A stretch of 64,000 nucleotides of DNA from Pseudomonas cichorii (GTDB lineage Bacteria > Pseudomonadota > Gammaproteobacteria > Pseudomonadales > Pseudomonadaceae). The notes below the pieces were generated by a model. That model saw only the letters and a list, made by a program, of their open reading frames with translations. It had not been told where the DNA came from and searched no databases. Location: positions 1-64,000 of the forward strand of contig NZ_BLVZ01000007.1 in NCBI RefSeq assembly GCF_015471405.1, read 5' to 3'. This document shows, one piece after another, positions 41,845 through 50,663 of this stretch (position 1 is the first letter of the stretch; each line of letters starts with the position of its first letter). The translations under genes were made by a program, and so were the position numbers.

Positions 41845-42257
41845 AACAGTTTTTACTGGCTTTTCTTTTTCTTGCTACGTGCTTTGGAAGCGCTGCCTAT
41901 GGCAGTGTTGATGTCGTAGCAGCCAGGCAGTCTTTAAAAGATTACGGCCTTTCTTATTGTATTGTTAATCAGTTTTCCGATGAGTCTGATATAAAAACGG
42001 ATATCAAACTTGCCATAGGTGCTTATGGCTTTATGGGGAAAGGTATGCATGCTGTACTCCAAAATGAAGACACCTTGGAAACCTTGCATAACCCTTACAA
42101 AGCAACGATGGACTATGTTTTTTCGGCCTATGACAAGGTTTCCGCAGGAAGCAAGTATAGTAAGAAAAAAATGGTGTTCTATGCATGCCTTAAAGTTTAT
42201 AACTCTAAAGAATTTGATGCGTTTATCAAGTCTCAGGATAAGTACATTCAAAAATAG
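41841..42257 (+). CDS. tai4: Periplasmic immunity protein, Tai4 family
   Basis: 138-aa protein with a clear signal peptide (KQFLLAFLFLATCFGSAAYG) and a mostly helical mature part. Cysteines C40 and C116 could form the disulfide seen in Tai4 proteins. Position directly after and overlapping the Tae4-type gene identifies it as the cognate antidote that blocks the amidase in the periplasm. Codon use is AT-rich like the effector. Confidence 0.82.
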   Translation: MKQFLLAFLFLATCFGSAAYGSVDVVAARQSLKDYGLSYCIVNQFSDESDIKTDIKLAIGAYGFMGKGMHAVLQNEDTLETLHNPYKATMDYVFSAYDKVSAGSKYSKKKMVFYACLKVYNSKEFDAFIKSQDKYIQK

Positions 42258-42596
42258 TCGCTATTGGCTTGGGTACGAGGCTGAATGAATTCGATATTTT
42301 TGATGTTGAGCCTGTTAGCCTCCCATGGCGCCCCAGGCTCACACTTCACGCTGAATCATCGCCGCCGACCCCAGCACCTGCTGTTGTGCGGAATCGGATG
42401 AGACTGTCGCAGGAGTGAGCAGAACAGTTGACGTCATGATGAACTCTGGGCATAGAACATCTCCATGGAGCCTGACAATTGAGCCGAGCAAGAGTCCCTT
42501 CAGCGTAGGATTCTTTTTGAATTCTGCCGCTATAACCCCTCAGCTTTGATAAATTCCCACCCCACAAATCCCACCGCTCCAGACCCCGGAACCATC
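42258..42596. other. Intergenic region without a recognised gene
   Basis: 339 bases between the immunity gene and the LacI-family regulator. It contains an inverted repeat TGAGCCTG (42307-42314) / CAGGCTCA (42334-42341) with a 19-nt loop, possibly a weak terminator. An open frame on the - strand (42346-42567) has no family-like sequence and is not called. No other element is evident. Confidence 0.5.
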
Positions 42597-43649
42597 ATGG
42601 CGAAAAAAGCAGGCAAGTCGTCCGAGGCAGCGGATTCATCGCTGTCCAAAAAGGCATCGAGCCTCACTCTGATTGACGTGGCGAAGGTGGCGGGTGTTTC
42701 GCCCATCACGGTTTCCCGGGCCTTGCATCGTCCTGATGTGGTCAGCAAGGAGGCGCGGGAGAAGGTGCTTGAGGCGGTGCGCAAGACGGGTTATGTGCCG
42801 AATATGCTGGCCGGTGGGCTCGCCAGTAACAAGAGCCGGCTGGTGGCGATTTTCCTGCCGACCATCGCCAACTCCATTTTTGCCGATACCGTCCAGGCGC
42901 TGATGGACCGTTTGGCCGAAGCTGGTTATCAGACGCTTCTGGGGCTCACCGGTTATTCGGCCGAGCAGGAAGAGAAATTGCTTGAGGCCGTATTGGGGCG
43001 GCGTCCTGATGGCATCGTGTTGACGGGGACTTTGCACACCGAGTCCAGTCGCCTGCGGCTGGCGCAGGCGGGGATTCCTGTCGTCGAGGCCTGGGACTTG
43101 AGTGATGAGCCGCTCGATATGCTGGTGGGGTTTTCCCATGAGGGCGTCGGCCAGGCCACTGCCCGGCATCTGCTTGCCAAGGGTTACAAGCGTTTTGCTG
43201 TGGTGACCATCAGCGACCCTCGCGGCCTGCGTCGCAGCGACAGCCTGGTCGCCGAACTGAACCGGCACGGGATGAATAATGTGCCCATGCAAGTGCTGAC
43301 GCCGCCCGCGACGCTGGAAACCGGGCGGGAAGGGCTGCGGCAGTTACTCGAAAGCTCTGAAACGCCGGATGTGGTGGTGTGCAGCTCCGATACCGTGGCT
43401 CAAGGTGTTCTGGCCGAAGCTGCCAGTCGAGGGCTGCGAGTGCCGGAGGACCTGGCGGTCATGGGCTTCGGGGATCTGACCAGTGCCGCTCAGGTTTATC
43501 CGGCGCTTTCGACGGTGCGGGTCGATGGCAAGCACATTGGCGATCAGGTCGCGCAGGCGTTGCTGGATCGTTTCAACTACCCGGCTTCAAGCGCTGATCC
43601 AGTGCGGATAGATACGGGATTCACCTTGGTCGATCGCCAAAGTACCTGA
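42597..43649 (+). CDS. LacI-family transcriptional regulator (GntR-type sugar-acid repressor)
   Basis: 350 aa. DNA-binding head at residues 24-43 (TLIDVAKVAGVSPITVSRAL) and hinge around PNMLAGGLASNKSRLVAIFL, then a periplasmic-binding-protein-like sensor. The sensor resembles gluconate-type repressors. ATG 42597 is chosen; an in-frame TTG at 42546 would add 17 unlikely residues. It is followed by two identical palindromic operators ahead of the dehydratase gene, so it probably represses that gene and is relieved by a sugar acid. Confidence 0.85.
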   Translation: MAKKAGKSSEAADSSLSKKASSLTLIDVAKVAGVSPITVSRALHRPDVVSKEAREKVLEAVRKTGYVPNMLAGGLASNKSRLVAIFLPTIANSIFADTVQALMDRLAEAGYQTLLGLTGYSAEQEEKLLEAVLGRRPDGIVLTGTLHTESSRLRLAQAGIPVVEAWDLSDEPLDMLVGFSHEGVGQATARHLLAKGYKRFAVVTISDPRGLRRSDSLVAELNRHGMNNVPMQVLTPPATLETGREGLRQLLESSETPDVVVCSSDTVAQGVLAEAASRGLRVPEDLAVMGFGDLTSAAQVYPALSTVRVDGKHIGDQVAQALLDRFNYPASSADPVRIDTGFTLVDRQST

Positions 43650-43681
43650 GTTCCTTTTCTCGTCAGTCACTGTACGAGTCG

Positions 43682-43709
43682 TTGAATGATTGCGCAATCA
43701 GTGTAGTAT
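43682..43709 (+). promoter_or_regulatory. Promoter with embedded operator O1
   Basis: TTGAAT (43682-43687), 16-bp spacer, TAGTAT (43704-43709). The spacer holds most of the 14-bp perfect palindrome TGATTGCGCAATCA (43687-43700), so bound repressor would block RNA polymerase. Confidence 0.65.
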
Positions 43710-43758
43710 CGGCTTCACGGTCACCGGCGTAGTCCCGCGGTGGCTTTTTTTGAGTGCG

Positions 43759-43776
43759 AATGATTGCGCAATCATT
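43759..43776 (+). promoter_or_regulatory. Operator O2 for the LacI-family regulator
   Basis: Perfect 18-bp palindrome AATGATTGCGCAATCATT with a central CG, the shape of LacI-family operators. Its core repeats O1 exactly; the two centres are 74 bp apart, about seven helical turns, which suits DNA looping. Confidence 0.7.
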
Positions 43777-43808
43777 TTGCCGTCTGGACAGCCAAGGAGA
43801 AGAGCCTG

Positions 43809-44969
43809 ATGCATGCACAACAACAAAACCTCAAGTCTTCCGATGATGACCGGATTGCCTACGTCAAGGTGTCCTCGGTATTCCTGCCGCTGGCCAATCC
43901 GATCAGCGATGCCAAGGTGCTGACCGGTCGGCAAAAGCCGATGACCGAAATCGCCATTCTGTTCGCCGAAATCGAAACGGTAGACGGCCATCGTGGCCTG
44001 GGCTTCAGCTATTCCAAGCGCGCCGGTGGGCCGGGGCAGTTTGCCCATGCGAAGGAAATTGCCCCGGCTTTGATTGGCGAAAATCCCAGTGACATTGCCA
44101 GGCTGTGGACAAAACTCTGCTGGGCTGGTGCTTCGGTCGGGCGCAGCGGCATGTCGACCCAGGCCATCGGTGCTTTCGACGTCGCGCTCTGGGATCTCAA
44201 GGCCAAGCGCGCGAACTTGTCTCTGGCACGGCTGCTCGGCGCTCAGCGTGATTCGGTGCGTTGCTACAACACCTCGGGCGGCTTTCTGCATACCCCGCTG
44301 GAGCAGTTGATGAAGAACACCGACTTGTCCCGCGAGAAGGGCATCGGCGGTATCAAGTTGAAAGTCGGACAGCCGGATTGCGCCCTCGATATTCATCGTG
44401 TCAGCACCGTTCGCAAGCACCTTGGGGATAACTTCCCGTTGATGGTCGATGCCAACCAGCAATGGGACCGTCCGACCGCTCAACGCATGTGCCGTCGTTT
44501 CGAGGAGTTCAACCTGATCTGGATCGAAGAGCCGCTGGATTGCTACGACGCCGAAGGCCATGCCGCGCTGGCGCAGCAGTTCGACACGCCGATTGCGACC
44601 GGGGAGATGCTCACCAGCGTTGCCGAGCACGCCGAGTTCATCAAGTTGCGCGGTGCTGATTTCCTTATGCCGGATGCGCCGCGAGTGGGTGGTATTACGC
44701 CTTACCTGAAAGTTGCAGCCATGGCCGAGCAGGCAGGTGTGATGCTGGCACCGCACTTCGCCATGGAGCTTCACGTTCATCTGGCCGCGACTTATCCGAC
44801 AGAACCTTGGGTCGAGCACTTCGAGTGGCTGGAGCCGCTGTTCAACGAGCGTCTGGAAACCCGCGATGGCCGTATGCTGGTGCCAACCCGCCCAGGCCTT
44901 GGCCTGTCGTTGAGCGAGCAGGTCAAACCGTGGACTGCGCAGGTCGCAGAAGTCGGCGCCCGCCCATAA
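43809..44969 (+). CDS. Enolase-superfamily sugar-acid dehydratase (L-talarate/galactarate dehydratase-like)
   Basis: 386 aa, mandelate racemase subgroup. Metal ligands are in LMVDANQQW, WIEEPL and ATGEML; the KxK base pair is in GGIKLKVGQ; the catalytic histidine is in APHFAMELH. This residue set matches L-talarate/galactarate dehydratases, which remove water from hexarates to give 2-keto-3-deoxy acids; the exact substrate is inferred. ATG 43809 follows AAGGAGAAG; the frame's earlier start at 43764 lies within operator O2. Confidence 0.82.
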   Translation: MHAQQQNLKSSDDDRIAYVKVSSVFLPLANPISDAKVLTGRQKPMTEIAILFAEIETVDGHRGLGFSYSKRAGGPGQFAHAKEIAPALIGENPSDIARLWTKLCWAGASVGRSGMSTQAIGAFDVALWDLKAKRANLSLARLLGAQRDSVRCYNTSGGFLHTPLEQLMKNTDLSREKGIGGIKLKVGQPDCALDIHRVSTVRKHLGDNFPLMVDANQQWDRPTAQRMCRRFEEFNLIWIEEPLDCYDAEGHAALAQQFDTPIATGEMLTSVAEHAEFIKLRGADFLMPDAPRVGGITPYLKVAAMAEQAGVMLAPHFAMELHVHLAATYPTEPWVEHFEWLEPLFNERLETRDGRMLVPTRPGLGLSLSEQVKPWTAQVAEVGARP

Positions 44970-44979
44970 ACCTGTTTTG

Positions 44980-45016
44980 ACTGCCCGGCATGCGGCGAAT
45001 GCCGGGCAGTCTTTTT
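44980..45016 (+). terminator. Terminator after the enolase-superfamily dehydratase
   Basis: Perfect 12-bp stem ACTGCCCGGCAT (44980-44991) / ATGCCGGGCAGT (44999-45010), 7-nt loop, followed by CTTTTT. Confidence 0.88.
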
Positions 45017-45020
45017 ATCC

Positions 45021-46797
45021 TCAGTGTGAATGCCGCGGAGCGCCGCCGCTGCGTGCAATCACTTTCATATGCAGGGTGGCCGGTTCCAGACAGCCACCTG
45101 TGGATAACTGCCCGACCAGTTGCCGGTAAAGTTCCTGCCATGGCGTCTGTGACGGCGGGATGCTGGGTGTCCAGGCCTGTCGGCGCTGGGCGAGTTCTGT
45201 TTCATCCACCAGCAGATTGACCGAGCGAGCATTGAGGTCAACGCGCAGCAAGTCGTTGGTGCGCAGCAGCGCCAGGCCGCCACCTATAGCCGCTTCCGGC
45301 GACATATTGAGAATCGACGGGCTGGCCGAGGTCCCGCTCTGGCGACCGTCGCCCAGGCAGGGCAGTGACTCGATACCGCGTTTGATCAATTCGGCAGGCG
45401 GGTCCATGTTGACCACTTCGGCACTGCCGGGATAACCGACAGTGCCAGCGCCTCGAATTACCAGAATGCAGCGTTCATCGATGTCGAGCGCCGGGTCATT
45501 GATACGGGCGTGGTAATCCTCCGGTCCTTCAAAAACGATGGCGCGGGCTTCAAAGCTGTTTTCGGCACCGGGTTCGGACAGATAGCTTTTGCGGAAGGCC
45601 TCGCCTACGACAGACATCTTCATGATGGCGCTGTCGAAGAAGTTGCCGCTGAGCACAATGAAGCCTGCCTTGTGTTTGAGGGGCGCGTCGTAGGGCAGGA
45701 TCACATCGGTATTACTGGTGAGCGAGTGGCGGACAATGTCGCCCACCGTCTTGCCGCTGACGGTGGCGCAGTCTTCATGCAGGCGTCCGGCTTTTTGTAG
45801 CTCGTGCATTACGGCCGGAACGCCACCGGCGCGGTGGAAGCCTTCGCCCAGGTATTTCCCGGCGGGCATGCAGTTGACCAGTAATGGCACATCGACGCCG
45901 ATGCGCTGCCAGTCGTCCAGGCTCAAGTCGACGCCGATATGGCGAGCGATGGCGATCAGATGGGGCGGGCAATTGCTGGAGGCCCCCAGCGCCGAAGCCA
46001 CGGCAATCGCATTCTCGAAAGCTTCGCGGGTCATGATCTGCGAGGGGCGCACGTCTTGCAGTACCAGTTCGCAGATACGTTTGCCGGTGGCATAAGCCAT
46101 TTGCCCGCGCTCGCGATAAGGGGCCGGGATGCTGGCGCAGCCGGGCAGCGACATGCCCAGCGCTTCGGCCAGTGCATTCATGGAAAGCGCAGTGCCCGAC
46201 AGAAGGCGACGCTGCCGTGGTCATTTCCATGAAGCCTTCGTAGTCGATCTCTTCGGCGGCCAGCAGTTTGCGGGCGTGCCAGAGCACGGTACCGGAACCG
46301 ATCAACTCGCCTTTGTGGTGACCATCGAGCATGGGCCCGCCGGACAGGACGATGGCGGGCAAGTCGGTGGTGGCGGCAGCCATCAGACAGGCCGGGGTGG
46401 TCTTGTCACAGCCAGTGGTCAGCACCACGCCATCAAGGGGATAACCGTGCAGAATTTCCACCAGCCCCAGATAGGCCAGGTTGCGGTCCAGGGCCGCAGT
46501 TGGTCGACGACTCTGCTCGGCAATCGGGTGGACGGGAAACTCCATGGGAATGCCACCTGCATCCCGAATACCAGCCTTGACCCGCTGGGCGAGTTCGATG
46601 TGATGGCGGTTACAGGGTGTCAGGTCGCTGCCGGTCTGGGCGATGCCGATGATCGGGCGGCCGGATTGCAGTTCATCCCGTGTCAGGCCGTAGTTCATGT
46701 AGCGTTCGACATAGAGGGCGGTCATATCGGCGTGATCGGGGTCGTCGAACCATTGCTGGCTGCGTAGAGGGCGTTTCGGGGGCAGGCTCATATTCAT
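45021..46797 (-). pseudogene. IlvD/Edd-family sugar-acid dehydratase, frameshifted
   Basis: Would be a [Fe-S] dehydratase of the L-arabinonate/D-xylonate type of about 597 aa. The N-terminal part (46797 down to about 46189) ends just after the third cluster cysteine; ligands C62 (TPCNRH), C130 ([10 protein letters not shown]) and C203 (SVGHC) are all in it. The remainder, from [20 protein letters not shown] to 45021, is in another frame. Family members read [18 protein letters not shown] across this point; here NTMGT is missing and the frame shifts. Restoring 17 bases rejoins both parts exactly. It follows the FAH-family gene by 42 bases in one operon. Likely inactive, unless a sequencing error is responsible. 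Confidence 0.85.
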
Positions 46798-46839
46798 TTG
46801 TTCTCTTGTTGTCGATTGAGTCTTGAGGGGCTGTCTGTT

Positions 46840-48021
46840 TCAGCGGGCCAGTAATCCTCGTGCCGAAAGGTTGCGTAGCAGGGCGCCGATACCGAAGGTC
46901 CAGGGCGAGGCGATGTCGCTATGGGTAACTTGATTGTGCAGGGCTCCGAGCAACGGGCTGCTGATGCGCACCAGGTCGCCCGTTTTGTGGGTGAACCCCG
47001 CACCGGGGTGATCGCGGTCCTCTGTCGGCGCGAACAACGTCCCGAGAAACAGCATGAAACCATCCGGGTATTGATGGTGAGCGTTGAGTGTTTGCCCGAC
47101 CAGCTCCAGCGGGTCACGGCTGATCTGATTCATGGAACTGGAGCCGTGCAGTAAATAACCTTCCTCACCGCGTACTTGCAGGTCGATGACACAGTTGCGG
47201 ATATCGTCGAGGCTGAATTGCTCATCGAAGAGCCGGATGAACGGGCCGATGGCGCAGGACGCATTGTTGTCCTTGGCCTTGCCCAGCAACAGCGCGCTGC
47301 GACCTTCCACATCCCGCAGGTTGACGTCGTTGCCCAGTGTCGCGCCGTGAACCTGACCATGGCTGTTCACCGCCAGCACCACCTCAGGTTCCGGGTTGTT
47401 CCATTGCGAACCGGGATGGATGCCGATCTGGCTGGCGCTACCCACGGCAGCCAGCACCGGGGCCTTGGTGAAAATCTCGGCATCCGGGCCGATACCGACT
47501 TCCAGATATTGCGACCACATGCCTTTTTCAATCAGCAGCGCTTTCAGGCGCATGGCCTGCTCGGAGCCGGGTTTGACCGCGCGCAGGTTGTCACCGATCA
47601 CCTCCCGTACGGTGGCGCGAACCCCTTCGGCCAGGGCCGCGTCACCGCCTGCTTTTTCCTCGATGACCCGTTCGATCATGCTGGCAGCAAAGGTGACGCC
47701 CGCCGCCTTGATGACTTGCAGGTCTACCGGTGCCAGCAGGAAAGGCTTTGAGGTGTCGGCGTGAGCGCCTGTGTTTGCCAGCAGTTCTTCAACGCTGGCG
47801 ATGAAGTCGCCTGGGGCGTGGGCAAGCGCTTGCAGGGGCGCGTCCTGCTCAAGCAGGTCACTGAGCGTCGCGAAATGACGGGACAGGTCAAAGACACCGT
47901 CAGCCCGCAGAACGATGGGTGAAGGCCCGGCCAAGGCGCCGGGAATCCAGGCGCGACCGATCAGGGTCGCGGACGGGCTGTCCAGTGGCAGGGTGTTTTC
48001 AGGCGTGAGGTTGATCGACAT
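46840..48021 (-). CDS. FAH-family 2-keto-3-deoxy sugar-acid dehydratase (XylX-like)
   Basis: 393 aa from ATG 48021, preceded by AGGAAG. The C-terminal half has the fumarylacetoacetate hydrolase fold with metal-ligand motifs NNPEPEVVLAVN and GNDVNLRDVEGRSAL. The N-terminal half (GRAWIPGALAGPSPIVLRAD) resembles Caulobacter XylX, which converts 2-keto-3-deoxypentonate to alpha-ketoglutarate semialdehyde. Substrate is inferred. First gene of a - strand operon with the broken dehydratase and divergent from the lysR gene. Confidence 0.75.
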   Translation of the reverse strand: MSINLTPENTLPLDSPSATLIGRAWIPGALAGPSPIVLRADGVFDLSRHFATLSDLLEQDAPLQALAHAPGDFIASVEELLANTGAHADTSKPFLLAPVDLQVIKAAGVTFAASMIERVIEEKAGGDAALAEGVRATVREVIGDNLRAVKPGSEQAMRLKALLIEKGMWSQYLEVGIGPDAEIFTKAPVLAAVGSASQIGIHPGSQWNNPEPEVVLAVNSHGQVHGATLGNDVNLRDVEGRSALLLGKAKDNNASCAIGPFIRLFDEQFSLDDIRNCVIDLQVRGEEGYLLHGSSSMNQISRDPLELVGQTLNAHHQYPDGFMLFLGTLFAPTEDRDHPGAGFTHKTGDLVRISSPLLGALHNQVTHSDIASPWTFGIGALLRNLSARGLLAR

Positions 48022-48099
48022 GGCGCAAGCTTCCTGGTCCATAAAAACTGCACGCTAGGTTGGCCTGTGGATAAACTCCAATGGCAAATTCTCACTTAT

Positions 48100-48118
48100 C
48101 GATAACCTGGCGTTATTG
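48100..48118 (+). promoter_or_regulatory. LysR-type regulator box, divergent region
   Basis: CGATAAC (48100-48106), 5-base gap, GTTATTG (48112-48118): a 7-5-7 inverted repeat with one mismatch. It matches the perfect copy at 49102-49120. It lies about 64 bases before the predicted start of the FAH-family gene and 19 bases before the regulator's own ATG. Confidence 0.65.
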
Positions 48119-48136
48119 CCTTGCAGAGGGAAACCC

Positions 48137-49087
48137 ATGTCGGACCTGTCATTCTCCAACTTCTGCAGTTGGCTCAAATTCAGGCACCTTACGCTTATCG
48201 ATACCTTGGGGCGCACGCAGAACATGCACCTGGCGGCCCAGCAGATGAATCTCAGCCAACCGGCCCTGAGCAAGATGCTCAAGGAACTCGAAAGCCTGTT
48301 CGGCTTTGCGATTTTCGAGCGCTTGCCACGCAGCATGGTGCCCACCGCCCTTGGCGTGCAGGTGGTTCGTTATGCTCAACTCGCACTGAACGACGCCAGA
48401 ACCTTTGTCGAGCAGATCAACAACCTGAGCGCCGGTGGCCATGGTCATCTCAAGGTGGGCGGTATCTTTGCCGCAACGGCAGTGGTGTTGCCCGAAGCCA
48501 TTGTGCAGATCAAGGAGCGCTGGCCGTTGCTGGCCATTGAGGTGGTCGAGCAGACCAGCGATCACTTGATGGAGATGCTGGAGGAGCGAACGCTGGATCT
48601 GGCCATCGGACGCTTTACCGATCAAGGGCAGCAACAGCGCTACGACTTTCAGGCGCTGGCGCCCGAGCCGTTCAGCATTGTGGTCAACAGCAGGCACCCG
48701 TTGTGCGATGCCGGTCCCATGACCTTGCAGCAACTGGTGGATTGGCCGTGGATGCTTTATCCCAAGGGCACGCCGATTCGCGGTCGCATGGAAGAGGCGT
48801 TCGCCACTGCCGGGGTGCAGGTGCCGCGCAACACCATCGAAACCATCTCCATGCAGACCTTTCTGAAGGTGCTGCAGAGCGGCCCGATGATCGGCATGCT
48901 GCCTGATGCCATGGTTGCGCCGCATCTGGAAAGCGGGTTGCTCAAGACCCTTGAAACGCAAATGCACCTGACGCCGCAGTACTACGGCATCCTGACCCGC
49001 AAGGGCGATCAATTGACGGGGCCGGCTCTGGAGTTCGCCGGCATTCTGCTGGAAAACGCTCGTCTGGCTCAGGAAAAACAGACCTGA
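48137..49087 (+). CDS. LysR-family transcriptional regulator
   Basis: 316 aa from ATG 48137 (MSDLSFSNFCSWLKFRHLTL). Winged helix-turn-helix at residues 20-66 (AAQQMNLSQPALSKMLKELE), followed by a periplasmic-binding-protein-like effector domain from about residue 95. It lies between the FAH/dehydratase operon (divergent) and the MFS-SDR-FAH operon (same strand), each preceded by the same inverted repeat, so it likely controls both. It resembles GbpR/CbpR-like regulators of sugar-acid genes. Confidence 0.88.
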   Translation: MSDLSFSNFCSWLKFRHLTLIDTLGRTQNMHLAAQQMNLSQPALSKMLKELESLFGFAIFERLPRSMVPTALGVQVVRYAQLALNDARTFVEQINNLSAGGHGHLKVGGIFAATAVVLPEAIVQIKERWPLLAIEVVEQTSDHLMEMLEERTLDLAIGRFTDQGQQQRYDFQALAPEPFSIVVNSRHPLCDAGPMTLQQLVDWPWMLYPKGTPIRGRMEEAFATAGVQVPRNTIETISMQTFLKVLQSGPMIGMLPDAMVAPHLESGLLKTLETQMHLTPQYYGILTRKGDQLTGPALEFAGILLENARLAQEKQT

Positions 49088-49101
49088 ATCCTCTGCCATT
49101 C

Positions 49102-49120
49102 CGATAACCAACTGTTATCG
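49102..49120 (+). promoter_or_regulatory. LysR-type regulator box upstream of the MFS-SDR-FAH operon
   Basis: Perfect 7-5-7 inverted repeat CGATAAC / GTTATCG. A promoter TTGGGA (49139-49144), 18 bp, TAGATT (49163-49168) follows; the box centre is at about -64 of its predicted start, the classical position for LysR activators. Confidence 0.68.
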
Positions 49121-49271
49121 CTTAATCCAAAAATGCCATTGGGACTGAATCGATCCCTGGCATAGATTACCCATCAGCTTCTGCACGTGATCGGGTAATC
49201 GCCTTCTCCTCCCGACAACGATCCCTTCAATAAAAACAATCAGGCATGTAAACGTGCCAAGGGTGACTCCC

Positions 49272-50663
49272 ATGCAAACCCACGCTGATAGTCAGAGTGC
49301 CAGTGCGCACGTTCATGACTCCGCTTTCGAGGACCGGACCTATCGCAAGGTCATCCTGAGGATTCTGCCGGTCCTGCTGCTGTGTTACATGGCGGCCTAT
49401 CTGGACCGGGTCAATATCGGCTTTGCCAAGCTGGATATGCTCAACGATCTACAGTTCAGCAACACTGTCTATGCCTTGGGCGCCAGCGTGTTCTTCTGGG
49501 GCTATTTCCTTTTTGAAGTCCCCAGCAACCTGTTGCTGCACCGGTTTGGCGCCCGTTTCTGGATCGCCCGGATCATGTTCAGTTGGGCCGTGGTTTCCAT
49601 TGCCGTTGCCTTTACGGTGCCTTTGGCGCGGGTGTTCAGTATCGAGCCGAGCACCATGTTCTACGTGCTGCGCTTTCTGCTGGGTGTCTGCGAGGCCGGT
49701 TTCTTTCCCGGCGTCATCCTGTACCTCAATTACTGGTTCCCGACCCATCGGCAAAGCCGGGTCATGTCGGGGTTTCTGATGGCCTTGCCAGTCAGCCTGA
49801 CATTGGGTGGCATGTTGTCGGGCTGGTTGATGAGCAGCATGAACGGCGTGCAGGGCATGGCCGGCTGGCAGTGGATGCTGATCATCGAAGGCATTCCCTC
49901 GATCGTCATGGCTTGTGTGGTGATTGCCTGTCTGTGCGACAACATCGATTCGGCCAAATGGCTCTCGGCGGCAGAAAAAACCTTGCTCAAGGCCAATCTG
50001 CAAAAGGACAGCCATGGCAAGGCCACGCGCATGAGTGAAGTCTTCTTCAACCCGCGAGTGTGGCTGCTGGTGCTGATCTTGCTGACCTTCAATACCGGCT
50101 TTTACGGCCTGGCGTTCTGGATGCCTTCGATCATCAAGAGCGCCGGTATCTCCAACACGCTGCATATCGGCTTGCTGACTGCCATTCCCTATGGTGTGGC
50201 GACCGTCGCAATGCTGCTCAATGCCCGGCACTCCAATCGCACGGGCGAACGCCGGATGCATGCGGCGATTCCGGCCTTCATTGGGGGTGTTGGCTTGATC
50301 CTCAGTGCCTACTTTTCTCAGGACCTGGTGCTTTCCGTGCTGTTTCTCACGGTGGCCGCTTCGGGGATTCTGAGCCTGATGCCGATCTTCTGGACCTTGC
50401 CGGGCACACTGCTGTCCGGTGTCGCCGCCGCAGCCGGGATTGGCATGATCAACGCCATCGGCAATCTGTCCGGTTTCACCGGTTCAATGATCACGGCAGT
50501 CGCCGAAACACTCACCGGCAACATCAATAACGGGACCTACGTACTGGCGCTCTGCTTGCTGGTCAGTGGCGGGCTGATTCTGGCGATTCCCGGCAGCATG
50601 CTTGGCAAGGCGACGGTCGCCAGGTCTGCGCTTCCCAATCATCTGGGCATGGAGAAAGCATGA
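49272..50663 (+). CDS. MFS transporter, anion:cation symporter (ACS) family
   Basis: 463 aa with twelve predicted helices and the ACS-family features CYMAAYLDRVNIGFAKLDM after the first helix and GVCEAGFFPGVILYLNYWFP in helix 4. ACS members import hexuronates, hexarates, phthalate and similar organic acids, which fits the neighbouring sugar-acid genes. ATG 49272 follows AAGGGTG; GTG 49254 is a possible alternative. The stop overlaps the SDR gene. Confidence 0.85.
   Translation: MQTHADSQSASAHVHDSAFEDRTYRKVILRILPVLLLCYMAAYLDRVNIGFAKLDMLNDLQFSNTVYALGASVFFWGYFLFEVPSNLLLHRFGARFWIARIMFSWAVVSIAVAFTVPLARVFSIEPSTMFYVLRFLLGVCEAGFFPGVILYLNYWFPTHRQSRVMSGFLMALPVSLTLGGMLSGWLMSSMNGVQGMAGWQWMLIIEGIPSIVMACVVIACLCDNIDSAKWLSAAEKTLLKANLQKDSHGKATRMSEVFFNPRVWLLVLILLTFNTGFYGLAFWMPSIIKSAGISNTLHIGLLTAIPYGVATVAMLLNARHSNRTGERRMHAAIPAFIGGVGLILSAYFSQDLVLSVLFLTVAASGILSLMPIFWTLPGTLLSGVAAAAGIGMINAIGNLSGFTGSMITAVAETLTGNINNGTYVLALCLLVSGGLILAIPGSMLGKATVARSALPNHLGMEKA

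Noticed and set aside
42346-42567. 73-codon - strand frame in the gap after the immunity gene
   Set aside because: No start signal, no domain and no family-like sequence; probably non-coding.
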